Of a stretch of 64,000 nucleotides of DNA, positions 12,201 to 23,345 are shown one piece after another. The notes beneath the pieces are model-generated. The model saw nothing but the letters and a program-made list of their open reading frames with translations, searched no databases and was not told the DNA's origin. The stretch comes from Epiperipatus broadwayi. Lineage: Eukaryota > Onychophora > Udeonychophora > Euonychophora > Peripatidae. The stretch is taken from contig JAQFVV010000027.1 of the NCBI GenBank assembly GCA_028023455.1, forward strand, positions 6,447,845 through 6,511,844, read 5' to 3'. Each line of letters begins with the position of its first letter. Positions within the stretch are counted from its first letter, which is position 1. A program made the position numbers and the translations under genes.

Positions 12201-13570
12201 TTAGTATTTTGCGTATTTCATATTATAATTAAATCAATTAAAAACAAAAATAGTTAGTCAATAACTTTAAGTAAAATCTTATAGAAAGTTTACCAAACTT
12301 ATAAATTAGTGTATTGGTAAATGAGATGTACTTTTAGTTAGTCAATTCACATAATTGCAAACTGGTGAAGTTATAATTTTACTCTATACCTAAACAATAG
12401 ACAAATTAATGTTGATTTATGTTTTGTATCAGTGTAAGATTATTTAATAAATTTGTATATATATTTTTTTGTGATAGTAATAAATTATAGTCTTATCAAT
12501 ATTTGTTGTACATTCCTTCTTTTTTTTTTGTATGCTAAATATAAGTGTGTTTGCACAATATTTGCAAAACCTTTTCTTGAGTCCGAAATCATTTCAAACT
12601 CTCAAAAACTTAATATACCAGATAGACAAATTTAAGCAGATCGGAATATTTCATTTCATTTTATTTTAATGAGAATTATTTATGGGTATAATTATCATAT
12701 CTTTAAATGATATAGTAGTTGCCATGAGATTGAAGACACATTGACTTTGAAGTAAAGTAAATGTTTCCTATAGTCGACCAGAATGCCAGTCATATGTGAC
12801 AGCACTGTACTGTCGAGCATTTTCCTAAATTAAACAAAGAAACCCTGAGATTATTATTGTCATTATAATTATTTTTTTATTAAGAAGTGATCAATTATTA
12901 TTGATATTACAATCGTGGCGTGGCTTAAAAGAGTTTAACTTATAATTGTGCTATCTGAAAAGTATTTTCAGATCATATTGGCAAATGATTTACATATTGG
13001 ATTTATTTTTTTATTTTGGTAACATTAACAAAAACATGAGAAGTTATCATCATTGTTTAAAAGTGAAAATACTTATAGCTCAGAGAATGTGTTTTTGATA
13101 AAGAGAGGATGTTATTTTATTCTAAATTTTTTTAATTAGGGAATGATGGCAGTTTTTTTCTTTTTATCTTCCCAAGATATTTATTTTATTAATGATTTGT
13201 TTTATGATTTTAATTTCTGTCTTTATCTTAACTGCATATCTCTGCAGCTGAATCTTCTTATAACTAACCGACCACTGAGCTAGGCTGAGTATGCACATTG
13301 GTGAGTTTGCAGATCACCGGGAATATACTTTATTAGGTTAGAAAATGAGATGTCTAATTATAGAGGCAATTGATATATTGAGTTTAAACTACATCTAGAT
13401 TCGTCTATACTAGTTACTATATTAGTTACTATATAGTTAGAGTTAATAAGTTTATATAATTTAGTAGGTTAGAAATGACCGATGATCGATGGCTATGTAT
13501 GTTGCCACAATAATGTTTAATTCATTTTAACATTTTATTTCATTGTTCCTGGCCAATACAATGAAATGTT
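9241..13570. other. 4.3 kb non-coding, AT-rich interior of the inverted-arm unit
   Basis: I see only AT-rich sequence with homopolymer runs and no open frame with a domain. It is enclosed by the family E arms, so it belongs either to the retroelement insertion or to a further unidentified insertion. Confidence 0.5.
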
Positions 13571-13727
13571 AGATTCATCACCTAGGAGAAAATAGAATTT
13601 TTTACACTGCCTTGATAAGGATTCGTAAGAGTTGAAAGCGCTTGGAAATATTATTTGTTTTTATTTATTTATATTAAACTCTGTATTAACAATTCACACA
13701 AATTGTTATTTTATATTATTTTTATAT
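13571..13727. repeat. right ~150-bp inverted arm (family E)
   Basis: Reverse complement of 4169-4317. It begins GATTCATCACCTAGGAG and ends GTTATTTTATATTATTTTT. Beyond it the hAT composite resumes and leads into the BED-finger transposase region. Confidence 0.7.
13604..13647 (+). ncRNA. degenerate hammerhead-ribozyme motif (family E, right arm)
   Basis: UUGAUAA at 13612-13618, stem II AUUC/GAGU with GUAA loop, GAAA at 13634-13637, then GCGCUU with the self-complementary AGCGCU helix III and predicted cut after U13643. Helix I is GCC against GGA, weak. Same two core deviations as the left arm, so activity is unlikely. Confidence 0.45.
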
Positions 13728-13989
13728 TATATACAGAAGTATTATTTATTTGTCATTTATTTATTAACAAGTAAAAACATATTCCTATTTTTTAAACTTA
13801 ACAGGTAATTTATATTTGATTTATTAATATATTAAAAAATAAAACATACGGTGATATTAAAAAATAGAACATATGTGAGTAAATATGCTTCGTATAATTA
13901 AAAAAAAACATGGCTGCCACTTGGTGTCTTTGCTAACTAATAAGTACTCTTATTTTATTTATATTTTAGGATAAAAATACTTTTTATCC

Positions 13990-15850
13990 ATGAATAAATG
14001 GTTGAACTTGAGTACCAAAGGTAATGATGCAGATGGCAATGCTACAAAGTCTCTTCACGCAGGATCTTGTAATCAGAAAGAGGCATCTAAGATGTGAAAA
14101 AGAAAATATGATGAGACATTTCTCCAAATTGGCTTTACTTTCAACAACTGTGATGGTAATTGAACAACTTCTTTGTTTAATTTGCAATAATGTTTTGTCT
14201 ATGGAGAGTATGAAACCATCAAAATTAAAAAGGCATTTTGAATCCAAGCATCCTTTACATGTAAATAAACTAAAAGAATATTTTGAATGACTGTTAAAAA
14301 CTTCAAATAAAGAAAAACAATATTTTGAGAAATTTATAACTGTTAATGAAAAATATTTACTCGCATCATATGAAATTTCATATCTGATTGCTAAAAATAA
14401 AAAGCCATACACCATTGGAGAAGATCTTATATTAGCTGCTGCTATTAAAATGGTAGAAATACTTCATGGAAGTAAATATGGTGATGAAATTCTGAAAATT
14501 CCTTTGTCAAATGATCCTGTCACTAATAGAATATCTGAAATTAGCAATGACCAATTTGAGCCACTACTAAACTTTAAAGAAAGTCCAATATTTACAATTT
14601 AGTTGGATGAAACAACTGATATTTCAAAAATAGCTCAATTATTAGTGTATGTCAGACACATTTATAAAGAAAACATTGAGGAAGAATTGTTATTTTGTCG
14701 TTCTTTGGAAGAATATACACGAGGGGAAGACATATATAATAAAGTAGACAAATACTTTAAAATTGAAGGTTTAGACTGGAAAATTGTTTTGGAGTATGCA
14801 CAGATGGTACAAAAACAATGACTCGTGAAAATGTTGGTTTTAAATTATTTGTTAAAGCTTCAGGTAATAATCATGTAACTTTTACACACTGCCTGATCTA
14901 CTGAGAGGCCCTTGCAGCAAAGAATTAGCAACGGAATTAAAGGATGTATCAGGATGCTGTCAAAATTATAAACTTTATTAAAAGCTGTGCCCATAATAGC
15001 CGTTTATTTTCAAATTTTTGTAAAGACATGGACTCTAAATACAAAAATTTATTATTACATGAAATAAGATTGATGTCGAGAGGGCGAAATTTAAGAAGAT
15101 TATTATTATTAAAAGAAGAAATTATTGTATTTTTAACTGAACAAAAATCTGATCTTGCTGCTCTTTTTCAAAATGACTTATCGCTATCAAAGCTGTCTTG
15201 TTTGTCTGATATTTTTCAGAATCTAAATGATCGTAACTTGTCTTTTCAAGGTAATAAATAGCAATATTTTTACTTTGAATCATAAAATTGAAGGGTTTAT
15301 TTAAAAGATCAACATTAGGAAGAATAGGGTGGACAAATGAATCGTTGAAAATGTTTTCGACTATCCACAATTTTATAATTGAAAAATATAATTGTAAAAC
15401 TTTAATTGCAAAAATTAATATAGTTCACTTAAACACCCTAGAAACACAGTTTTGCAAATACTTTATATCGAGTGCAGTTTTCAAAAAATTATCTTGGATT
15501 CAGAGACCATTTATTGATTGACATTAAGTGACTTTTTCAGCTTTAATGTATATTAAATCCAAATATCGTTCAACGCTAAAAAACGTTGAAATTGCTTTAC
15601 GTCCAGCAGTATCAAATATTTCACCAAGATTTAATGTGTTATGCAGCAAAAAAACTAGCGTACCCATCTCATTAAAACGTGATTTTCTTTCATTAATTTT
15701 TGTATACTTAAAACAAATCCTAAAACTAATTATTTTCTTATGTATATTGATTACCATAGAAATTATTTATTTATTTCTATATCTAATATCTGTGCGAAAA
15801 AATCTCGATATAAAAAGGGGTCATGAATGAAAAAAGTTTAAGAAGCTCTG
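13990..15850 (+). pseudogene. hAT transposase, ZBED5-like, decayed copy 1
   Basis: A splice-acceptor-like TTATATTTTAG precedes ATG 13990. A BED zinc finger follows (LCLICNNVLSMESMKPSKLK, then RHFESKHP, giving the C-x2-C ... H-x-H pattern) at 14160-14255. Downstream come the LDETTDIS block at 14603 (first catalytic-region Asp), a LFCRSLEEYTRGEDIY segment, DLAALFQNDLSLSKLSCLSD near 15164, and the C-terminal dimerisation block FSALMYIKSKYRS with SNISPRFNVLCS. Numerous stops and shifts, plus loss of the ~150-bp segment before FSAL that copy 2 retains, make it a pseudogene. It would have catalysed cut-and-paste of the surrounding hAT. Confidence 0.72.
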
Positions 15851-16539
15851 TTCTAAACTTTTATTTTAGTTTTTGAAAATTACGACAGATGTCACATCTG
15901 ATTAATTATGTCAGCTGGAAAAATCTGTAAAATTAGATTTTTGCTTTACTTTTTTAAATTAATTAATAAGTACATGCACAAAACATTACAATTGATATTA
16001 CTAAAATATGAAATTAATCTATTCTTATGAAAAATGTATAGAAATCTAAGGAAATTGACTGGCATTCTAAATTTTCCATGACCAAATCTTCTAAACCCTT
16101 ATGTAACATAATCACGATTTTATAAATGCTATTCAGTTTCTTTTACTAAATTAATCTAATGTTAGGTCACTAAGAGAACAAAACACCACTGTGGTGGTTC
16201 TTATTTACATTGAGTTTACTTTTCATTGGCCTTGACTGAGGTTAACTTACAGTTATTTTGTCGACTGTGATACTAGTTTTCCATACAATTATAATTATCC
16301 AACTGCCACATGACCCTGGATATGTTATTTGACACAGTTGATAGGATTTTACTTTGGAAGACTGGATATACCATTTTTGGAGCAGGTGGACTGATTAACA
16401 TGTAAAGTCTTAATATATTATTAGATAAAGTATTAAATGGAAATATTAAATTTAACAGAGCAATAAACTGAAAATGCAGAACAACCTGCAACAAAATTTG
16501 ATAAATAAAATCTCAGTCAATAGCAAATATATAAAAATC
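15851..16539. other. unassigned sequence between two hAT right-end segments
   Basis: Separates the inner hAT terminus at 15850 from a second transposase 3' segment. No motif recognised. TTCTAAAC directly after 15850 recurs at 16089-16096, which may be chance. Confidence 0.4.
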
Positions 16540-17367
16540 ATTTTGAAAAGTGTATTCTTATGAATGAAATACAGACGACAAACTTAAAATTTCAAAGCTA
16601 TTATAAATTTACAGCAAAAATGTCTTGAAGGTTGTAAATAGTTTATGTAATCCCAATACGTCTGAACAAATTTCTTTCGAAGAAGTTATTCATAAGATTC
16701 ATATTTTAAATGTATATTGTCAAAATTTATGGCACTTCTTCATTTTTGAGGGAGGATTCAGTCCCTAATTGAAAATATATGTAAATATGACAAAATTATT
16801 ATAGATCACTTAAAAACTCTAGAAACACAGTTTTGCAAATACTTTGAGAGTAATCACCTGCCATATAAAGCCTAGAGGAATTTGCTGAGCTATCTAGTAA
16901 TTCAAACTTAAAACTTGGCTTTCCACAAAAATCCTTGACTGAATTCTGGATCGTAACTAGGAATGAATTTCCCACAATTTCTGAAATGGCATTAAATGTT
17001 CTTCTGCCATTCAGTACCACGTACTTACGTGAAGTGACTTTTTCAGCTTTAATATATATTAAACCTAAACATCGTTCAATGCTGAAAAACGTTGAAGATG
17101 TTTTACGTCCAGCAGTATCAAATATTTCACCAAGATTTAATTTGTTATGCAGCAAAAAACAAGCACATCCGTCTCATTAAAACGTGATTTTCTTTCATTA
17201 ATTTTTGTATACTTAAAACAAATCCTAAAACTACTTATTTTCATATGTTATCAAAGAAATAAATTATTTATGGGAATATTTATCTGTTTTATATTTAATA
17301 TCTGGGGTTGTGAAAAAATCTTGATGATAAAAAGGGGTCATGAATGAAAAAAGTTTAAGAAGTACTA
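16540..17367 (+). pseudogene. hAT transposase, ZBED5-like, 3' copy 2
   Basis: Contains the C-terminal part of the same transposase: FWIVTRNEFPTISEMALNVL and LPFSTTYLRE, then FSALIYIKPKHRSMLKNVE and SNISPRFNLLCSKK. It retains the segment missing from copy 1, and its 3' UTR ends in the outer right terminus. In-frame stops and shifts occur upstream (around 16600-16920). Close similarity to 15430-15850 shows a partial duplication of the transposon's 3' half. Confidence 0.7.
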
Positions 17368-17815
17368 GTCTATATAAACATATTGGATCATAGATAAAGG
17401 TGAGTATCTATCTATCATAAAAAGGAGGTTGCCTTGACAACAGATTAAATTTGTTATTGATATTGTTTAGGTGATAACTGCTTTCATGTTGTTTACATTT
17501 GTAAATTTATCTTGCCTTGATCATTATTATCTAAGTAGTACATGATTTCAATGGAATTTGAAGATTGCAATTGATTATTTGTTAGTCTGCTTTCAGAACT
17601 CGTTATAGTTGTCTGTTCAATGATGTTTATTTGAATTTCTGTGAAGTAATAATCTCATTCTCTTTAGTCAAGTTGCAATCTTTAGTGTCTATATAAACAT
17701 ATTGGACCATAAATAAAGGTGGGGTATCTACCTTTATTGGAAATGAAGATTGCTTGACTACAAATTGAGGATGGTTATTAATATTGGTATTATTAAGTGT
17801 TGACTGCTGTCATAT
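17368..17815 (-). repeat. R1 head-to-tail array
   Basis: GTCTATATAAACATATTGGA begins at 17368 and again at 17687, giving a 319-bp period, with TTGCCTTGACAACAG (worn in the second unit) at the same offset. This is a tandem pair in the opposite orientation to the copy at 1325. The array continues the R1 sequence broken at 3583. Confidence 0.75.
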
Positions 17816-18020
17816 ATATATATATATATGATCAATAGATGGCATTTTACCAAAACCACTGAAACAAATAAACGACAAGAGTCAGAATTAACTATCTCTT
17901 TCATTTGCTCACCCTCAGATCAGCTGATTTCAAGCTATTTGCTATCATCAGTGAAGGATAGAGTTAGAAACTAGATCTAAACACTGACTCCCAAGTGTTT
18001 ATGCAAAACGTTTCTATCAG
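17816..18020 (-). repeat. repeat carrying hammerhead family B
   Basis: An AT dinucleotide run (17814-17830) is followed by a segment ending in the CACTGACTCCCAAGTG hairpin near 17980. It contains the ribozyme motif at 17911-17958 on the - strand. Element ends could not be set. Confidence 0.45.
17911..17958 (-). ncRNA. hammerhead ribozyme, family B, complete core
   Basis: Read on the - strand: helix I 5' strand CCUUCA, core CUGAUGA, stem II AGC/GCU with an AAAUA loop, GAAA, a helix III formed by the palindrome AUCAGCUGAU, cleavage-site C, then UGAGGG. Helix I pairs CCUUCA with UGAGGG over six positions (one G-U). All invariant core residues are present. Predicted cleavage lies between + strand positions 17917 and 17918. 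The ten-base palindromic helix III cannot form a stable hairpin, so action as a dimer is expected, as in PLE and retrozyme hammerheads. Activity is untested. Confidence 0.7.
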
Positions 18021-19329
18021 TATATATATATCAGTATATATATTTATCAAAAACAGTTAGATTTGATGACTCAAAAGTTTTGCACACAGCACTTTCAAGA
18101 CAAAATATATGAATCTAATACTTTTGACCACAACAAAATGAATTAGTTAAAAGCCAATATGGTAGTAGTCTAAATATACTGCCATGTAATGCCCATTGTT
18201 TAACTGCTTACATAATTTCATTTTGAAGTTGAATGATAAAAGTCACCAATGCATAATTAAACATAAGTTGAAGAATCATGTGTTAGTATCTTAACTTTGC
18301 TTATTGTAACATCTAAGATTCTTTGCAAAACTATGGAGAATGCTCTCCACATGTTACATTAAGATAAGCTGCTGCCGTTTCATTATCAGCCAAAAATTTA
18401 TTACAAAAATCTCAACAAATAAAATAAATAAACTGAACATATATGATGCTACTGCTTCTTCTGACCATCCAGGTATAGAAATTAATCCAAGTATTCATCT
18501 AAATGTTTATAATGTTTTAAAAATTTGATATATAATTAGAAATCTATTTACTAATCAATATTTAAATGACTATGGTAGAACGGCCAAAATAAAACTCGTA
18601 TATTTACTCGCCTCTGAAAAAATTTGCCAAGAAAAATCCTGAGATCATTTGCAATCTGAAAAGATTTTCACCAAGTTTCATTTGACTAGAGTTGCACCCA
18701 GGTCCCTGGCACAGCAGCTGTTCCATTAATAATTATTTTGCAAGACCTCTCCCATAAAGTTATATAAAATGTATACAGACTTTTCCTGTTATTTTAATAC
18801 ATTATTTTAAAAGATATTGCACCAGACACTATCAGGAATAAATTTATATTTGGCTCATTATTTACAAAAAGCCTTTGATTATATTGACAGTATTAAATTA
18901 TAGAATGTTCTTAACGTTTTTCCAGAATACTCCGTTGCTTTCATGAGAAATTTTCTTACAGAACGAGAAGTTATAGATAAGACATGCTATGTCAAAACAG
19001 ACTGATAAAAAAAAAGAATATCTTAAACTTTATTGCAGATGGGTTACTATATATGAGCTTTATTTGCAAGTAGTAAAGATTATTCTAATTAATATTACAA
19101 GTAATATTTATAAATCTAACAACTATATTATAAAATTAAAATAGAGACCGCAGTTAAAGCTTACTTTACAAATGTTTTACTACTAATTTGATGTGTGTTT
19201 AGTTAAATAGATAAATTACATATATTTTTTTCAAAAAATTGCCATCATCCAATCTTTAGTTTTTTCAATATTACTCTGTCAAATTTTTTTCTGTCATTTT
19301 ATTTGAGCCATGAACAATTAAGAACAGCT
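18021..19329. other. no supported gene
   Basis: AT-rich. A QKAFDYIDSIKL-like frame near 18870-18900 faintly resembles a LINE RT block but has no supporting neighbours. Confidence 0.4.
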
Positions 19330-19385
19330 TAGAGCATCACACTTGGGATCGGGAAATCCCACGATCGATTCTACTTTGGTGCTAT
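19330..19385 (+). repeat. tRNA-like SINE head
   Basis: AACAGCTTAGAGCATCACAC (box A-like), then CACGATCGATTCTA (box B-like GATCGATTC) at tRNA spacing. No acceptor stem is evident. Probably a degraded SINE promoter. Confidence 0.35.
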
Positions 19386-19499
19386 TTTTCATGCTTCATT
19401 TCAAATTAGATCCTTTCTGAGATTTTTTACCATTTAAAATCTGTTAAAGAATTATTCTCTTTTATAGAAGAATAATTTAAATCTTTTAATATCTATTAT

Positions 19500-19693
19500 A
19501 TTTACTAAGGCTGTAACCTCAAGAATGTGCATATAAAAATGCGATAGTAGGGACCTCTACAGGTCTTAACCACAAGCTTACATTTTAGAAGAAAAGAGGG
19601 GAACCCAAAATGTAAAGTTGTGATTAAGACCTGTAGAGGTCCCAACTATCGCATTTTTATACGCACATTTTTGAGGTTACGGTCTTAGTAAAT
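19500..19693. repeat. 194-bp palindromic MITE
   Basis: Starts ATTTACTAAGGCTGTAACCT and ends with its inverse ...AGGTTACGGTCTTAGTAAAT. The arms (~80 bp each, including GACCTCTACAGGTCTTAA) pair almost completely around a short AGAAGAAAAGAGGGG loop. No open frame. A non-autonomous DNA element or fold-back repeat; target duplication unclear. Confidence 0.75.
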
Positions 19694-20064
19694 ATTGGTT
19701 AGGTAATCAATGTGCGTTTAAATAAAATTTATAATATCTATTATAATGGACTCAGTTTTTGGTGTAAATTGTTATTCCCAGCATGCTTCTTCTTCTACTT
19801 TTTGAATTACAAAATTTCAGATATTTTTATATATATGTGTGTCAGGGGGAGTGACATCTAATGTAAAGACCACGAGGAATATGGGAATTTCATACTTCCA
19901 TGAAACAGTTGCCAAATTAATGATCTATATATTAAATCATAAGTGACAATAGTTAATCTATTATTATATGTAAATTACATATTACTGCCCTCATGCTTAA
20001 ATAAACCAATAGAATATTAGCACCTGTTGTCATGACAATACTACAGTTAGCCAATAATTGAAAT

Positions 20065-20230
20065 TATTGACTGTTTAATTATAATGTTGCCTTGACAACA
20101 GAGTATTGTATTGTTTTAAGCTTGAACATTGTGATGATATTTATTGACTGTTTAATTATAATGTTGCCTTGACAACAGATTACTAGTATTGTATTGTTTT
20201 GTTTAAGCTTGAACATTGTGATGATATATA
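20065..20230. repeat. two tandem ~80-bp units containing the R1 palindrome
   Basis: ATTGACTGTTTAATTATAAT and the following GTTGCCTTGACAACAG, then TTAAGCTTGAACATTGTGAT, occur twice in a row (about 20067 and 20144). The second unit carries an extra TACTAGT and TTTG insertion. A further partial R1-like copy in the other orientation sits at 20380-20450. Confidence 0.65.
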
Positions 20231-20724
20231 TATAGATTTTAGAAATCAATCAACAGCCACTAAATATCTCATGATTACCATTTCTTTATACTTACACACA
20301 AATCTTCCTGCATGCATTGATTACTCAGGCTTGCACTGAGTGGCGCTATTGTATAAAAAGTTTTGCCTCTGTGTAAATCAGTCAACACTTAGACAGTCAC
20401 AATATAGATAACAATCAACAATCTCAAACTGTTGTCAAGGCAACCTCATTTTAAGAATAAAGAAAGAGAAATGGAGGGGGGGGGGGAGGTGCACAACAAA
20501 TTTAGAACATGGCAGGGCAAAAATTTCTTCACCTCTTTTGTCTAAGGAACAATAGAAAAACATTAATTAGTCTAATTAATTCCATTTGATGAGGGTTTTT
20601 TTATGTTTTTTCTTCCTTCATTCTACCCTTTAATTAAATAAAATATTCATTTATTGATCAATAATTTGGTGTCTGGCTGGGTTGAGTGTATATCGGCTAC
20701 TATAAAAAGTGTAAGCGCAATTGT

Positions 20725-23345
20725 AATTATAAATTTCAACACTTTATCTCTAAAGGAATGTAATAAAACAAATACACAAAACATATAGAGCAAAACTTTA
20801 ATAACGTTAATTAATCAATATGCTTAGCATACTTTTGATTTAAATCCTAAGTGTAGCAGTAATTATGATTGGAGTGTGGGTGTATATATATTATCTGCAG
20901 GCTAATTTACATAATATTTGCAGTTAAGGTTATGCAGATTGGATAGACCATTTATCAGATAGGGGGATGCAGGACTCCCTTTTGTTAATGGCATGTTTGT
21001 CCCTTGAAATTGCCCTTTTTCTTTGATTTTGCATTTGGCATCATTGCACTCGATGCAGACAACGTTGAAGTGGTGTGGATTTGAAATCATGGTTGGTTAT
21101 GGAGAAGTGACTGAAGAAGATTGAGCAAATGTCTGTATGTGTTTTGGCCTTATTATAAAGTATGTGAGTGCTGAGCAATGCGTGTTGATGAGTTGGCCTG
21201 AGATTCACTATAGTAGATGGAGTGCAGGCTGGATCTTAGGTTTTAATTTTGTAGACTATTTGAGAGTGGAGCTCGGTTGGCAGTCTGCCAAGGAGCTGAT
21301 ATGTGAAATACAACTTGTTGTGTGGCTGTGATGACTTTTTGATGATGCAATGAGTAATGCTGGATATGCATGGAAGAGCAACTCAAGGCTTTTCATTGGT
21401 GGTCGGGGGAGAGATATCACTTTCTATTGTAGAAATTTTTAATCATCTGCAGTAAAACTGAATCCTTGTAGCCAACACTGTGTAGTTTCAGAAATGTATG
21501 TGCTGATGTTGTCCTTTGCATCTGATTGAAATTTGCAAATGTAGCAGTTATGATATAAAAAGGTTTCCATCAGAGTTAGTGGGGGTGGATGAAGCCATGT
21601 ATATGTATAGGCTTTATGAGCATTTTGCAATTGAGATTAAGGTGATTTCACTGTATGTAGAGATTGAGGAACTTGATACCAGTAAGATTGTCCTCATTTT
21701 CTCTAGTACATATGAGAGATGTTGCATGAGTAAGTTCTTGCTGAGTTTGCCTAATCAGGGAATCTGGAAGGCAAATAAAAATGTCCACATAGTGCACATA
21801 TTATCAAGAGGGATGTAAGGCACTGTATGCAGGTAGGATTCTTTCATCTAAGAGATTGAGGAATATACTCATGGAAATTCCACTTATGGGAGTTCCATAA
21901 GTTAGCCATCTTCCATTTTATATTTTTATCAAACGAAACCATGATATCATTGTGAATCCGAATTAGCATTAAATAATGAAGCCTGTTTTATGGGGATTAT
22001 ATTCTGTGTCATCTAATACATGCTTCATCACTTGAATGGTTGCCGTGCAGGGGATCAAGCTATAGAGTTTATTAATGTCAAGCGATGTAAGATGGTCATG
22101 TTGCTATAAATAAGTTGTTGATTAAATCACTACCCTCAAATGAGGAATTCACAGTATATTTTCCTAAGCCAAGTAGATTGAGAAGCCATTGGTTGATCAT
22201 CTTGACAGCTTTATAATAATTCATGCCACCAAAATTGATCATTAGCCAAAGAAGGTGGTAATCTTTATGCAGGTTGATGTTGGCAAATATTTTGGGAGTG
22301 GCAGCTGAGGGATAAATCCTATAATATTCTGTTTAGTGAAAGATTTATTGGAGAATTTTATGAAGGACAGTGGAGATAATTTTGGCTTTTTGTCTTGACA
22401 TTGATTTAAAATTGAGATTCTGAATCTGGATATCTATTTTAGATATGAAATATTGTTTGGGAAGTAATACAAAACATTAGCCTTTATCTTTTTTGATACA
22501 CGTGATATTGTTATTGAGAAAATATTACTTGGCAGCAGCAATTCTTTTGGATCACTCCCTATTTTAGATGTGGAATGTTTGGAGACGATGATTTACACGA
22601 TTTGTCCAATAATGTTGTCTTGCTGAAAGTTGTCATTAAAAGTTGTTTAAATTTCTGCAGCCAACTCTGACTTGGTATTTCCAGTTGCCTCCCATAATTT
22701 ATGGGCCAGTGTTAAGGATGTTAGAAATCTGTTGCCAGACGGGGTAAGGGTGTTAAGTTGATGAAGTTTTGATTGACCGTTGGTGTCATTACTCCTTTTT
22801 ATTAGCAAGGAAGTTGGTTTTTTTTGTCATATTTTGCTTATAGTCAAGATGGCATTTATCTACTATTTCAGAGAGGGTGATCTTGGAAAATACGACATTG
22901 GGGCTGATTGCTTTTTTTTAAGTCCTTCTTACAATCTTTGAGAATGTTTTTAAGAAGAAGAGATTTAAGTCGCATGGTAATTTTATCATGGGTATAGATT
23001 GACATCTCAATGTGTAATTGGCAGCCATTAGGAAATATTTTTTGAAAGCCCGATGTTTCCAGAAATTTGATACATTCTTGTAGCACATATGTCGACTTGA
23101 GAGTTTTTGCAATTATAAATTTTGATGCTTTATCTCTAAACAAATGTAATAAACAAATATGCAGACATATATTGAAAAGTTTTAATAATATTAATAAAGC
23201 ATGATGTGCTTAGCATGATTTCAACTTAGAAAGTCATAAAATAGTAGTTGGGTTGGGAGTGTGGGTGCATATATATATATATATTGTGTGCAGGCTAATT
23301 TACATAATATTTGCATTTAAAGTTATGCAGGTTGAATAAGCCATT
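20725..23345 (-). mobile_element. Penelope-like element with direct terminal repeats, decayed
   Basis: Direct repeats of about 235 bp (20725-20965 and 23108-23345) share GCAGGCTAATTTACATAATA, CTTTATCTCTAAA and a TATA microsatellite. Between them, on the - strand, lie PLE-type RT motifs. Terminal direct repeats around a single RT frame without gag or DDE integrase is the PLE 'pLTR' organisation. The element is 2.6 kb, within the family's usual size once deletions are allowed. I did not recognise a hammerhead in these terminal repeats. Confidence 0.65.
20966..23143 (-). pseudogene. PLE reverse transcriptase, broken
   Basis: On the - strand, the N-terminal part (23143-22868) encodes IIAKTLKSTYVLQECIKFLE and a MRLKSLLLKNILKDCKK stretch. 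Near 22095-22050 comes LTSLDINKLYSLIP, the PLE version of RT motif A. At about 21794-21760 is HYVDIFICLPDS, the catalytic YVDD block with one Asp codon missing, followed by GIKFLNLYIQ where PLEs have a PFLD block. Several stops and shifts lie between. PLE RTs copy RNA using a nicked target; this copy lacks a catalytic Asp and cannot work. A clear GIY-YIG domain is not visible: a VVCIECND stretch near 21060 may be its vestige. Confidence 0.65.

Larger units (their letters stand above)
3584..17367 (+). mobile_element. hAT (ZBED-like) composite, 13.8 kb, with 8-bp target duplication
   Basis: The left end is CAGTGTTTCTTAAAC followed by a GGGTTGCGACCCC hairpin; the right end read inward is TAGTACTTCTTAAAC, matching 12 of 15 bases. 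Flanks are the exact 8-bp duplication GTCTATAT (3576-3583 and 17368-17375), the hAT hallmark, and the interrupted R1 repeat joins across the element. Inside are BED-finger transposase remains on the + strand, a nested inverted-arm unit with a Ty3/gypsy gag-pol (4169-13727), and two right-end-like termini: one at 15850 (CAGAGCTTCTTAAAC read inward) and the outer one at 17367. The double right end could reflect two nested or tandem hAT copies; I cannot decide. Transposition is inactive because the transposase frame is broken. Confidence 0.72.

Noticed and set aside
18840-18980. QKAFDYIDSIKL-like frame resembling a LINE RT block
   Set aside because: Only one weak block, no GLRQG or ADD motif nearby, stops on both sides.
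23108-23345. Hammerhead in the terminal repeats of the PLE at 20725-23345
   Set aside because: The only similar string (TTAGAGATAAAG ... TTGAAAT) lacks the conserved core and differs between the two repeats.
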